Assembly (NCBI GenBank): GCA_005880915.1
Contig: VBIW01000096.1
Location: 1 to 41,917 of the forward strand
From: Chloroflexota bacterium
Lineage (GTDB): Bacteria; Chloroflexota; Dormibacteria; Dormibacterales; Dormibacteraceae
DNA: 41,917 bases
Direction: 5' to 3'
In this document: piece after piece, positions 22,593 through 30,574 of the stretch
How positions within the stretch are numbered: position 1 is the first letter of the stretch
Layout of the letters: every line of letters begins with the position of its first letter
Notes under the pieces: generated by a model
Databases searched by the model: none
Told to the model about the DNA's origin: nothing
What the model saw: the letters and a program-made list of their open reading frames with translations, nothing else
Program-made: the position numbers and the translations under genes

Positions 22593-24953
22593 TTAGCGCG
22601 CGAGCTTGAGCGCCGGGTGGCCAAAAAAGACGTAGGCCATCCAGGTCGCGGATTCGGCCGCGTCGGTCATCGCGAACCGGCACCGTTCCTCGCGCAACAC
22701 GTCGCCCGGCGCGGCGCGGTCCTGGAAGACCCGGTGATAGAACGTCTCCGCGATCTCGCGAGCAACGCTGTCCTTGACCGCCCATAGTGGCGCGATCACG
22801 CCAGACGCACCTGCGACCAGGAACGCCTCCGCCATCCCGCTGTAGTCCCCCAACAATTCTTGGCTGCGACCGACCTGACATGCGTTCAGAAAGACGAATG
22901 GGCGCCGCTTTAGGTCGAGGGCACTGATCTGCTCAGGGGCCAGGGAACTCCCGTCGACCATGATCAGACCATCGGTCGTACCGGTAGGCTCGAAGCTCCC
23001 GTGGCAGGCAAAGTGGAGGACTCCGCCGATCGGTTCGCCGAGCTTGGCAAGGACTTCCGCCAGGGTTCCCGCGTCGATCGGAGTTGCGGCGTAACTCGCG
23101 ATCAGCTCGCGGGCCTCCTCGGCGGACTGGTAGAGGGGTCCATACGGGCCGCCGTCGGGGTACTGGCCACGAATGACGGCCATCGTCTTCGCGGGAGCCT
23201 GATCGGGCGGTACCGCCGCTGGCTGCGGGTCGGCACCTGAGCCGGGTACCCACCGAGCGACGGTCGACTGCGCCGCAAGGAAAGGGGGAGCCGTCGGGCT
23301 CAGTAGCGGCTTTGGAAACTCAGCCAGTTCCCAGGGCACATACGGCTCTTCCGTGAGGATCTGGACTGTCGGCAGGCGAGGCGCGACCTGCGGAGCGAGG
23401 GCGCGGAGCACGTTCCAGAACTCGCGCGGGATGTGCTTCGCAATCGTCGCTCCCGAACCGAGCAAAAACTTCGCAACGCCGGCTTTCCCCTCACGTGCGG
23501 TCATATTGGCCGCGAGGCGGCTGGCGAAGTCCCGCGGCGTTCGGCCGATGTTCTTGTAGAGCGCGGCATCTGGCAGCGACGCGACTAAACCCTGCGCGAT
23601 GTCGAAGGTCCACTCCAGTCGGCCCGGCTCGCTCTCATCCAGACGGATCGTCGCTGTCAGGTCCACCGCTGGTACACCGGCGGGAGCGCTGAGGGACGCC
23701 GTGGACCGTTGGCGCGGCATCGCCCGGGGGAGAGCTCGCGCGGTTGCGCCGACAGCGACCGTCCGGATTCCGAAACCGACGACCTGGCCGGCGATCGCGT
23801 ACTTCACCCGAATCTGGCGATGGACGAGCGCCCGCTTTTGCGGACGCGGGGTGAGGTGCAGTTCGAAGCTGGGGGTGGGCTCGTCATAGGTAACGCGCAG
23901 CGAGTGACGCCAGTACTCGCCTTGCCGTTTGCTGAACCCGTCGGCACTCACTTGAATGTCGAGCGTGTAGGGTCCCGGGGGCATCGACGGCGCTCGAGTA
24001 ATAGCGCCATCGACACCCGACTGAGGCTCCGCCGCCAGACCAATCGATACTGCGAACTCGTCGCCGACGACCACGCGGTCGGGCCCAGAGATACGGCTAA
24101 AGGCCGTGCGGGGTGGATCGCGCCGATCCTCGGTCGCTCGTCGCGGACCGCCATTCGAAACTGCGCCAACGCCCGCCGCCGTCGGCAGTGGCGCTGGAGC
24201 GCGAGTGCGCAGCTTCGGCGTGCGGCGGACGGACCCGGGTGCGCCACGAGTCCGACGCGGACCCCCGTTTTTCGTCGGTCCGCGGTGGAGCGCTTCGGCC
24301 TTTTTCCGAACGGGTGCGCGCGCCAACGTCCGGGATGCCCTGGCCCGAGCTGTTCCGAGCGGCGGTCTCGCGCGAGCTACGGGTCGTGACGGAGATGCCG
24401 CCGCGCCCCCTCCCAGTCCTGGTGGCGCGGTCACATAGCTGATGGACCCACGGAGCGCTCCGCGAGTGGGTGATTCCTCATCCCGAGTAATCTCGCGCTT
24501 CGCAGCGAATGCGTCGCCCGCGAACGGCGTTTCTCGGTTCGGTGCAGGCGGAGTGAGATGTTCGCTCGGTGTGGGTGCGAAGCCGGAGACAACTCCGTCT
24601 GTGAGCAGACCCACCTCGCAAGGCGACCCGCCCGCATCGAGGATCACCGCGCCGGTGTTCGCGCCACCGACGAGCTGATCGCGCGCGAGATCCTGACGTG
24701 CCACGACCACTGCCGGCGGAGCGCTCTGCAGACCGAGGGCTTGCAAGAGAGATGCGCTGCCCGGTCGGACCGTACGGTTGAAATCGGTGACGCGGACGAC
24801 GTAGTAGCGGGTCTCAGCCCCCAACCTGCGACGGACCAGAATGACGGGAGCCTGTTCCGTCCTGATGCGGGCTGCGACGCCTGCCACCGTGTCCGTCGAT
24901 TGGCACACCACAAACCGCGCGAACCACTCGATGAGCGGCACGCTCGTCCTCAT
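22593..24953 (-). CDS. CHAT-domain (caspase-like) protease
   Basis: 786 residues. The C-terminal ~330 residues are a CHAT protease: VLHFACHGSF with His651 and FVFLNACQVGRS with Cys692, ending in the usual MAYVFFGHPALKL. Before it is a beta-sandwich domain (about 290-420, with GPYTLDIQVSADGFSK and FELHLTPRP). The first ~130 residues form a small folded domain, and residues 130-290 are Arg/Pro/Ala-rich and likely disordered. CHAT enzymes act in gasdermin and type III-E CRISPR (Craspase) defence and in other conflict systems. Here there is no gasdermin or CRISPR gene next door, but the metacaspase 106 bp upstream is in the same orientation. The start is ATG 24953 with no strong ribosome site. 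Confidence 0.85.
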   Translation of the reverse strand: MRTSVPLIEWFARFVVCQSTDTVAGVAARIRTEQAPVILVRRRLGAETRYYVVRVTDFNRTVRPGSASLLQALGLQSAPPAVVVARQDLARDQLVGGANTGAVILDAGGSPCEVGLLTDGVVSGFAPTPSEHLTPPAPNRETPFAGDAFAAKREITRDEESPTRGALRGSISYVTAPPGLGGGAAASPSRPVARARPPLGTARARASRTLARAPVRKKAEALHRGPTKNGGPRRTRGAPGSVRRTPKLRTRAPAPLPTAAGVGAVSNGGPRRATEDRRDPPRTAFSRISGPDRVVVGDEFAVSIGLAAEPQSGVDGAITRAPSMPPGPYTLDIQVSADGFSKRQGEYWRHSLRVTYDEPTPSFELHLTPRPQKRALVHRQIRVKYAIAGQVVGFGIRTVAVGATARALPRAMPRQRSTASLSAPAGVPAVDLTATIRLDESEPGRLEWTFDIAQGLVASLPDAALYKNIGRTPRDFASRLAANMTAREGKAGVAKFLLGSGATIAKHIPREFWNVLRALAPQVAPRLPTVQILTEEPYVPWELAEFPKPLLSPTAPPFLAAQSTVARWVPGSGADPQPAAVPPDQAPAKTMAVIRGQYPDGGPYGPLYQSAEEARELIASYAATPIDAGTLAEVLAKLGEPIGGVLHFACHGSFEPTGTTDGLIMVDGSSLAPEQISALDLKRRPFVFLNACQVGRSQELLGDYSGMAEAFLVAGASGVIAPLWAVKDSVAREIAETFYHRVFQDRAAPGDVLREERCRFAMTDAAESATWMAYVFFGHPALKLAR

Positions 24954-25059
24954 CGCGGGGCTACCGCTACCGACCGCTCGCCGTGCAAACGGCGCCTCGG
25001 CTGGGTGCCGCCGACGCTCGCCGAGCGCGAGCGTCGGGCTCCGGCAAGTGCGATTCGCA

Positions 25060-25962
25060 TCACACCGTCCATGGTTGCTGCTGCGCGAAAGCGGGATCGG
25101 CGGCGCCGACGACGAAGTAGTTCGGGTGATGCCGTTGTGGCAGCTTGCGCGCGATCGCGCGTTTGAAGGCGCGGTAGTCCCGCGTGAAATCGCCGTCCGC
25201 CCAGACCTCCTTGAGCTTCTCGGTAAACAGGCCGTTGCTCACACCGTCGAGCGAGGTCTGCTCGTCCTGGCACGCCGAGATCAGGATCACTGTCGCCCCC
25301 ACTGCTGCGCTGTTGCCATGGGGATTGTCCTTCTGAAGCTGGTCGTACATCTCCTTGTGGGCGGCATAGATCTCGAGCGCACGTTGCTCGTCCAGCCCCT
25401 TGATGGTCCGACCCTCCGCGAGGGGATCAGGCGCGGCTTTCGTTTCGCGTAGGTACTCGCGGGTAGCACTGCCGCTATGACAACTGTCAGACAGAACGAA
25501 GATGCGAACGCCCGATGCGAACGTTCCCCACAGGGCGTACAGCTCGTCGTCCACCAGCTCTCGGTCGTACAGGCACCAGGTCTCGTCGAGCGCGTCCTTG
25601 CGCTCGTCGCCGTTGTGATCCGGAACCTGTCCGCCGTGCCCCGAGTAGCTCAGGAAAAGAAAGTCCCCAGTCTTCAGGCGAGTGGCCGCCTTGCTGATGG
25701 CACTGACGACTGCCGCGGCCGTCGCCTGCCTTGTCAAGAGCAACTGGCTGTCGGTGATGCCTCGCACCGTCGCGATGTTTTGCATGTCCCGCGCGTCCGC
25801 TTCGCAGCCGTTGAGTGGTCCGGCCCACCCCTGATAGCCATTGGGGTCAACGCCGTTGAGCCCGATGTTGATCGACATCCCCATGGGCTTCCGTCTGGCT
25901 GCTGCAGGATGTGTGGTGGGTTTGGTGCCGACCGCTGGCTCGCGCTCCATCGTCTTCGCCAC
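25060..25962 (-). CDS. Metacaspase (C14 family)
   Basis: Cysteine protease of the caspase clan, 300 residues. Catalytic dyad His109 in FLSYSGHGGQVPD and Cys161 in LSDSCHSGSA. The acidic DALDETWCLYD between them is typical of type I-like bacterial metacaspases with Arg/Lys specificity. The first ~28 residues are polar and without a signal peptide. GTG 25962 is favoured because GGGAGA lies 6 bases before it. It heads the minus-strand block and shares its 383-bp upstream region with a divergent gene. A self-processing executioner role beside the CHAT protease is plausible but not shown. Confidence 0.88.
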   Translation of the reverse strand: MAKTMEREPAVGTKPTTHPAAARRKPMGMSINIGLNGVDPNGYQGWAGPLNGCEADARDMQNIATVRGITDSQLLLTRQATAAAVVSAISKAATRLKTGDFLFLSYSGHGGQVPDHNGDERKDALDETWCLYDRELVDDELYALWGTFASGVRIFVLSDSCHSGSATREYLRETKAAPDPLAEGRTIKGLDEQRALEIYAAHKEMYDQLQKDNPHGNSAAVGATVILISACQDEQTSLDGVSNGLFTEKLKEVWADGDFTRDYRAFKRAIARKLPQRHHPNYFVVGAADPAFAQQQPWTV

Positions 25963-26345
25963 TTCTCGTCTCCCTTACGAGGTGACGCTCCATTTCGAGG
26001 ACGCCGCTCGCAAAACCCGTCAGGCTCACCGCGCAGTAGGCATCTGACGGCGCGGTCCAGCGTCCGGCGGAGCCTCCCTCCCAGTTGGCCCTCGGTGGAG
26101 AGAGCCATGCACGTGCTACTGCGTCGGTTTTACGAAGTCAAGGGTTAGCGACACATTCTCGAGCGCGAAGTCACGTCCGAGGTTGCGTGGCCGAACCAGG
26201 GTGAGTTCCCTGTAACAGGGACTAGGGCCTGCTAGAGGTTCCTCCATGCCAGCCGTGATAGGCGATAGGCGCCCTGATTTACCGGGACGCGGTTACTAGT
26301 AATACTAGACGCGCGACGGACGTCGTCAGCTTGGAGGGGAGCCAC
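25963..26345. promoter_or_regulatory. Divergent control region with two palindromes
   Basis: 383 bp without a gene between the metacaspase (minus) and a membrane-protein gene (plus). It contains a perfect 15-bp palindrome TCCCTGT-A-ACAGGGA at 26207-26221 and a second, CTAGTA-A-TACTAG, at 26296-26308. Both have the single-base centre expected of a dimeric regulator site. The second lies 37 bp before the plus-strand start codon. Promoters for both directions should be here, but no clean -35/-10 pair was identified. Confidence 0.45.
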
Positions 26346-26846
26346 ATGGGCCTGTTCTTCGACTCACACGCCCGCCCATCACCGCGATTGGAGAAGGCGA
26401 TCCAGAGCGCGCTGCTTGCAGCACCGCCGGCGCCCGCCGCCGCAGACCAGTTGGCGTCGCAGGCAGTCGAGGACCTCGCCATCAAGGATCCGGGCGTGGC
26501 TCGTCATCCGCAGGTTCGCGCGGCGATCAAAGACGCCTATCTCCGGCCCGCGCCGAACCCCCAGGACGCGTCTAGCCTCGCCAAACAGATTGCGGCGCAG
26601 GTCGCGCCGGGTGACGGGGGGTTGGTGCCGAAGTGGGCGTCATTCGTCGGCGCAACCATGCTCTTGGTCATCCTTATGGGCGTGACAACCTATGTCGCGA
26701 GCCTGGCGGATGCGCAGGCCGCAACCGTGACCAGCTCGCAGCTCAAGGACTGGAGTTCGAAGCTCATCGGGTTCGACACCACGCTCGCAGGCATCGTGTT
26801 CGGATTGATCAGCGGGGAGGCGATCGGGCAGAAAGCGTCCTCTTGA
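26346..26846 (+). CDS. Membrane protein of unknown function
   Basis: The 166-residue protein has a cytoplasmic N-terminal ~90 residues with helices and an Ala/Pro linker, a clear membrane helix (about 97-120) and a second hydrophobic segment (about 140-160, LIGFDTTLAGIVFGLISGEAIG). ATG 26346 is preceded by GGAGGGG with good spacing, so the upstream start 15 bases away is less likely. No family recognised. It is divergent from the metacaspase operon and shares the palindromic control region, so a functional link is possible: a membrane sensor or target. Confidence 0.6.
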   Translation: MGLFFDSHARPSPRLEKAIQSALLAAPPAPAAADQLASQAVEDLAIKDPGVARHPQVRAAIKDAYLRPAPNPQDASSLAKQIAAQVAPGDGGLVPKWASFVGATMLLVILMGVTTYVASLADAQAATVTSSQLKDWSSKLIGFDTTLAGIVFGLISGEAIGQKASS

Positions 26847-27025
26847 TCGGACTGATCCTTGGCAGAATGGCGCAGAGACCACCGAGGGTTTAGTAGGGGG
26901 TGACCTTCGTTGGCGGAACGAACGTCCTCGCGGCCGTTCCGGGTCCGTCAGGGCGTTGGATGCGAGTCCTCTTTACTACGGTTAACTGAAACAATGAAAC
27001 GCCAGAAGTCCTATCCTCAAACGAA

Positions 27026-28354
27026 GTGCCGTCCTCGACTCGTCGACATCGCATCGTGCATCAGCGCGCGAAAGGTCCGATCGATCCGGGTCTGGGGACG
27101 AAGATGCGCGACCTGCGCGTGCAGCGCGGTCTCACGCAGGCTGAGCTGGCGGGGAAGGACTTCTCGACTGGATTCATCAGCCTCCTCGAGACTGGTCGCA
27201 CGCGCGTGTCTCTGCGGGCGGCCGGCATTCTGGCGCAGCGACTGGGTGTTTCGGTCTCGGACTTGATGGCGAACAGCTCGCAGTCTGAGCGGAGCGTTGA
27301 ACTGCTGATGCTGCGCGGCGAGCAGATGCTCGCCGCCGGCAATCCCGCCGAGGCGGTGGAGTCCATTCGGGCCGCCCTGGCGCAGGCGTCCGGTGCCCTG
27401 CGCGCGCGAGCGCTGCGTGCCCAAGGGCGTGCGCTCGTCGAACTGGGCCAGCCTCGCGACGCCTTACGCCCACTCGAAGAGGCGACACACGCGTTCGAGG
27501 CGCTCGGTCAGCGCGAACTCGCAAGTCGCACCCTATACGACAGGGCCTTCGCGCACGCTCGCCTGGATGAACCCGGGAACGCGCTGACACTCGCGATCGA
27601 ATGCGAAACGTCGATGCGCGCACGCGGAATCGTCGATCGCACGCTTGAGCTCCAGCTGCGGAGCCTCCTCGCGGCGATCTTCGCTCGGGCGGGCGACAAC
27701 GAGTCGGCAGATTTGCAGGCGCAGCGGGCGTTGTCACTCGCGGATGATGTCGTCGACGCGCAGGCGCTGGCGAGCTTGTACTCGACCCTCGCGGTTACCC
27801 GCCAGCGTGAGGGTGACCTTGACGCGGCACTTGGGTACGCGCGCCGGAGTCTGCAGCTGTACGAGGAGCTTCGCCGACAGCACGAAGTTGGACAACTCTG
27901 GCACAACCTCGCGGCTATCTACCTCACCCGGAAAGATTACGCGGAGACAGAGAAAGCGCTCACGCGCGCGGAGCGGATCGCGAAGGAGTCCAAGCTCGGT
28001 TCGCTCGAGGCGCGGCTCCTGAGCCTCCGCGCCCAGCTTGCCACAGCACAGCGTCAATCGGAGCAGGCCCGCAAGTTCGCGCAGGCAGCGGCAGACCATC
28101 CGGCCGCCTCGGCGAGGACCAAAGGCAAGGCACTCTTGACTCTCGCGCGGTTGGCGGCGTCGCGGAAGGCGCCCCTTGCCGAGGCCCGAAAAGCGATGGA
28201 AGGCGCGATCAAGGCCTACGGCAGCGAGCCCCCACGGGTCCGAGCGGAAGCGCATGAGGCCTACGCGGAGATGCTTGCTGAACGCGGTGAATGGAAGGCG
28301 GCGTACGGCGAGGCAAAGAAAACGCTCGAGCTGCATCGCCCGACGTTCCGCTAA
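27026..28354 (+). CDS. XRE-type regulator with TPR repeats
   Basis: The 442-residue protein has a helix-turn-helix at the N-terminus (about residues 22-75, LGTKMRDLRVQRGLTQAELA and FISLLETGRTRVSLRA), then an extended array of helical TPR-like repeats to the C-terminus (for example ALRARALRAQGRALVELGQ, ALGYARRSLQLYEELRRQ). This is the layout of peptide-sensing regulators and of some actinobacterial and Chloroflexota XRE-TPR proteins. GTG 27026 leaves an N-terminal margin for helix 1; 27056 or ATG 27104 are alternatives. It is followed by a long non-coding region and has no obvious operon partner. Confidence 0.8.
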   Translation: MPSSTRRHRIVHQRAKGPIDPGLGTKMRDLRVQRGLTQAELAGKDFSTGFISLLETGRTRVSLRAAGILAQRLGVSVSDLMANSSQSERSVELLMLRGEQMLAAGNPAEAVESIRAALAQASGALRARALRAQGRALVELGQPRDALRPLEEATHAFEALGQRELASRTLYDRAFAHARLDEPGNALTLAIECETSMRARGIVDRTLELQLRSLLAAIFARAGDNESADLQAQRALSLADDVVDAQALASLYSTLAVTRQREGDLDAALGYARRSLQLYEELRRQHEVGQLWHNLAAIYLTRKDYAETEKALTRAERIAKESKLGSLEARLLSLRAQLATAQRQSEQARKFAQAAADHPAASARTKGKALLTLARLAASRKAPLAEARKAMEGAIKAYGSEPPRVRAEAHEAYAEMLAERGEWKAAYGEAKKTLELHRPTFR

Positions 28355-28510
28355 CCCCTTCCTAAGGCCGCGGCCTCGAAAAGACGACCACTCCGTCCTC
28401 GGCTGGGCCATCATGTTCGGCGCAGTTCGTGGGCCGGTGGCCCAAGTATCCAGCCCCGTCTGAGAAACCGCACATCTTGCGCATGTCATGTAGGGACAAG
28501 TAGTAGTGTG

Positions 28511-28548
28511 GCGGACCTAATATCCAGGCCGATGCCGGGGAGGTCCGC
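28511..28548 (+). promoter_or_regulatory. Inverted repeat that could hide a ribosome binding site
   Basis: GCGGACCT at 28511-28518 and AGGTCCGC at 28541-28548 are perfect 8-bp inverted repeats with a 22-base loop. The second arm overlaps the Shine-Dalgarno (GGGGAGGT) of the small gene starting at 28550, so folding would block its translation. Confidence 0.45.
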
Positions 28549-28549
28549 G

Positions 28550-28657
28550 ATGTGGGAGCTTGCACTGCGTCTCATAGTGGCAAGCGGGATCGCCGCGTTC
28601 GTCGCATTCTTGTTCGAACTCCAGACCAAGGCCTGCACGCCGCCGTTCCCATGCTGA
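28550..28657 (+). CDS. Small membrane peptide, 35 residues
   Basis: ATG 28550 follows GGGGAGGT at 6-base spacing. The product MWELALRLIVASGIAAFVAF continues with a short polar tail and ends in PPFPC. One membrane helix fills most of it. Small peptides of this kind often act as membrane modulators or toxins, but no family is recognised and the call rests on the ribosome site and helix. Confidence 0.45.
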   Translation: MWELALRLIVASGIAAFVAFLFELQTKACTPPFPC

Positions 28658-28749
28658 GCTAGGGCGCGCGGCGCGCGGCCGATCGAGTTGGGGACCGTGC
28701 TGGGTCTTGACGACGGCATGCGATCGGCCGAGAGTTCAGCCAGGGGCAG

Positions 28750-29103
28750 GTGGCTCACTCACCGTCGCATCGTCCAGCTCGGTTGCAACGCGACGACCTT
28801 CGACTGAGCGCGGCTCGGGACGCGGCGTCCCCGCCGCGCGACGAAGACGACTCGGTGCGGGCGGTCGGCCGCGTCTTGCAGCAGCAAGCGGCAGTCCTCG
28901 ACCAGTTAGCCCTTGAGCACGCCCACGCGAAGAAAGAAGACTGGCGCGCACTGCTCGAGGGCGCCTACAACCTGCAATTGCTGGTGCGTTTGCTGCCCGG
29001 TTGTGCATCGCTCGGTCAGACCGATGGGTTCAAGGTCCGCGAGGCGCGCCCGTTGATCGAGCGAATCGACGCTTCGCGAGGGATGCCTAGGGCACGACCG
29101 TGA
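28750..29103 (+). CDS. Helical hypothetical protein
   Basis: The 117-residue frame (GTG start after CAGGGGCAG) has an Arg/Asp-rich N-terminus, then a helical middle with good coding bias: AVGRVLQQQAAVLDQLALEH and WRALLEGAYNLQLLVRLLPG. It looks soluble. No family recognised, and it could be the C-terminal half of a larger lost gene. Confidence 0.4.
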   Translation: MAHSPSHRPARLQRDDLRLSAARDAASPPRDEDDSVRAVGRVLQQQAAVLDQLALEHAHAKKEDWRALLEGAYNLQLLVRLLPGCASLGQTDGFKVREARPLIERIDASRGMPRARP

Positions 29104-29472
29104 TCACCTGGTAACCCATCGGATGGATGAGGGTGCCATCGCGCGTCGCAGGAGCTCGCCCCGAAAGTACTAGTGGTCGCGCACTGGCGCGGACGTAGGT
29201 GCGTTCACGCTGTAGGCAGACGTGGCGGGGAGCACCTGGCGCGCCGCGGTCTTGGATTCGACGACAAACGCTGCCCGTACTTGGTGCGCCAAGTAATGTC
29301 GGGAATCCTGGAAATACTAGAGTTACTAAACTGTCGCTTGACCTTGGCGCGTTTGTCGCCGAATCATTCGCTCGCGCCCGAGGGCCCTCGGCGGCGAGAG
29401 AGAAAAGAATAGGAGTGGCGTCCGTCGCCTGCGCAGTTTCTATACGGTCGGCGCGAACGCCGATGGCAAGAT
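29104..29472. other. Intergenic stretch before the C39-like gene
   Basis: 369 bp with no convincing gene. A minus-strand frame ends in a protein-like stretch but is Arg-rich elsewhere and lacks a start context, so it is not called. AT-rich segments with TACTA words near 29168 and 29311 stand out from the GC-rich background and may be promoter parts. Confidence 0.5.
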
Positions 29473-30468
29473 ATGAGAAAGTCACACAAGCCTGTCGCGG
29501 TCCTATCCGTTGCGAGCCTGATCCTGTTCGCACAACTCGTCATGACGGCGACGCCTTCATCGGCAGATCCCGGAGTACCCCCACCACCTGCAGCCACGCC
29601 CCTGATTGGCAGTTCGGTGCAGCCCGCCGGTGGAATCCCCGGGAAGGGCGCCCCCGTCGCAGGTTTCGTCGAGGCGAAGCGTGCGATGGCAAGCGAGTAC
29701 GCCGCTGCCCGTGCGGGCACGATTCCCATGGACCGCTATCGACTCGATCAGCGGGCCTTCGAAGCCAAGTGGTTCGGGCCTTCCCCCATCGCACCGTGGG
29801 CGACCAGTGCAGACGGATCGCCGACGACGGCCGGCGGCCGACTCGCAAGTCCCATGTTCGCCTGTTGCCAATCGCACGATCTCGCGATGTCACAGGCACC
29901 TCAGCAGAAGACCTACTACTGCGGCGCGGGCGCCGCGTACTCCGTGCTGGCCTACCTCGGGTTCTCGACCAGTCACGATGGCGAGTCACTGAGCCAAACG
30001 TGTATTGGAGGCTCGTGCGGACCCGGTGCTCCCACCAGCCAGAAGTATTTGGAAACCGACTACTGGGGCAACACACCCTGGTATGTATCGCAAACCGACT
30101 GGCCGGTGCCCGGGACGCTCAACTACTGGCGCACCGGCGTCTACACCGGCTTCTACGCCGCCGAACTTCCCAGCACCGAAGGCTCGTACGAAACAGAGCT
30201 GACGTACGACATCGACAACTACTGGCCGACCATGCCCGATGTGTGGGAGCAGGTCGGCAACACGCACTTGTGGGGACACCCGAATGTCGATATCAAACAT
30301 TGGATCGCGGCCTTCGGCTACAGCAACTACGGAGCGGGGACCGATTACGTCGACCCGGCTGCGAACTCCGTGGTGGGATGGACCAGCGTCCAGGCCTATA
30401 ACTACAACTATCCGTCGTCGTCGATGTATTACATGATGGGTCTGTTTCCTTACGGTCACGTCTGGTAG
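29473..30468 (+). CDS. Secreted C39-like cysteine peptidase
   Basis: The 331-residue protein has an N-terminal signal peptide (residues 1 to about 31, with hydrophobic LSVASLILFAQLVMT and a PSSA cut region), a Pro-rich linker, and a papain-like peptidase domain of the C39_2 type: Gln145 then Cys150 in KTYYCGAGAAY, His276 in DIKHWIAAFGY and Asp294 in DYVDP. The mature enzyme should act outside the membrane. C39-type enzymes process peptides or act on surface proteins. It lies just before a lipoprotein-like gene whose signal begins where this one stops, so the two probably form an operon. Confidence 0.75.
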   Translation: MRKSHKPVAVLSVASLILFAQLVMTATPSSADPGVPPPPAATPLIGSSVQPAGGIPGKGAPVAGFVEAKRAMASEYAAARAGTIPMDRYRLDQRAFEAKWFGPSPIAPWATSADGSPTTAGGRLASPMFACCQSHDLAMSQAPQQKTYYCGAGAAYSVLAYLGFSTSHDGESLSQTCIGGSCGPGAPTSQKYLETDYWGNTPWYVSQTDWPVPGTLNYWRTGVYTGFYAAELPSTEGSYETELTYDIDNYWPTMPDVWEQVGNTHLWGHPNVDIKHWIAAFGYSNYGAGTDYVDPAANSVVGWTSVQAYNYNYPSSSMYYMMGLFPYGHVW

Positions 30469-30574
30469 GCGTCTCAACCTCGCGATCGCTCTGGTCGGGC
30501 TGATCGCGGCGTGTGCGCCGGCGGGTACGAAGCCCGCCGGCGCCACGGAGAGCGTCCCCGCCAGCGCCACGGCC

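Noticed and set aside
18859..25962. A gasdermin or type III CRISPR partner for the CHAT protease
   Set aside because: No gasdermin-like, Cas or RAMP gene is next to it; the CHAT protease sits with other proteases instead.
26960..27000. TTTACTACGGTTAACTG segment as an operator shared with other AT-rich TACTA words
   Set aside because: Several TACTA-like words occur in intergenic regions (near 6732, 14420, 26300, 29311) but they do not share enough flanking bases to be called one motif.
29087..29533. Minus-strand frame with a protein-like C-terminus
   Set aside because: The rest is Arg/Ala-rich, with no start signal; I could not identify a family.
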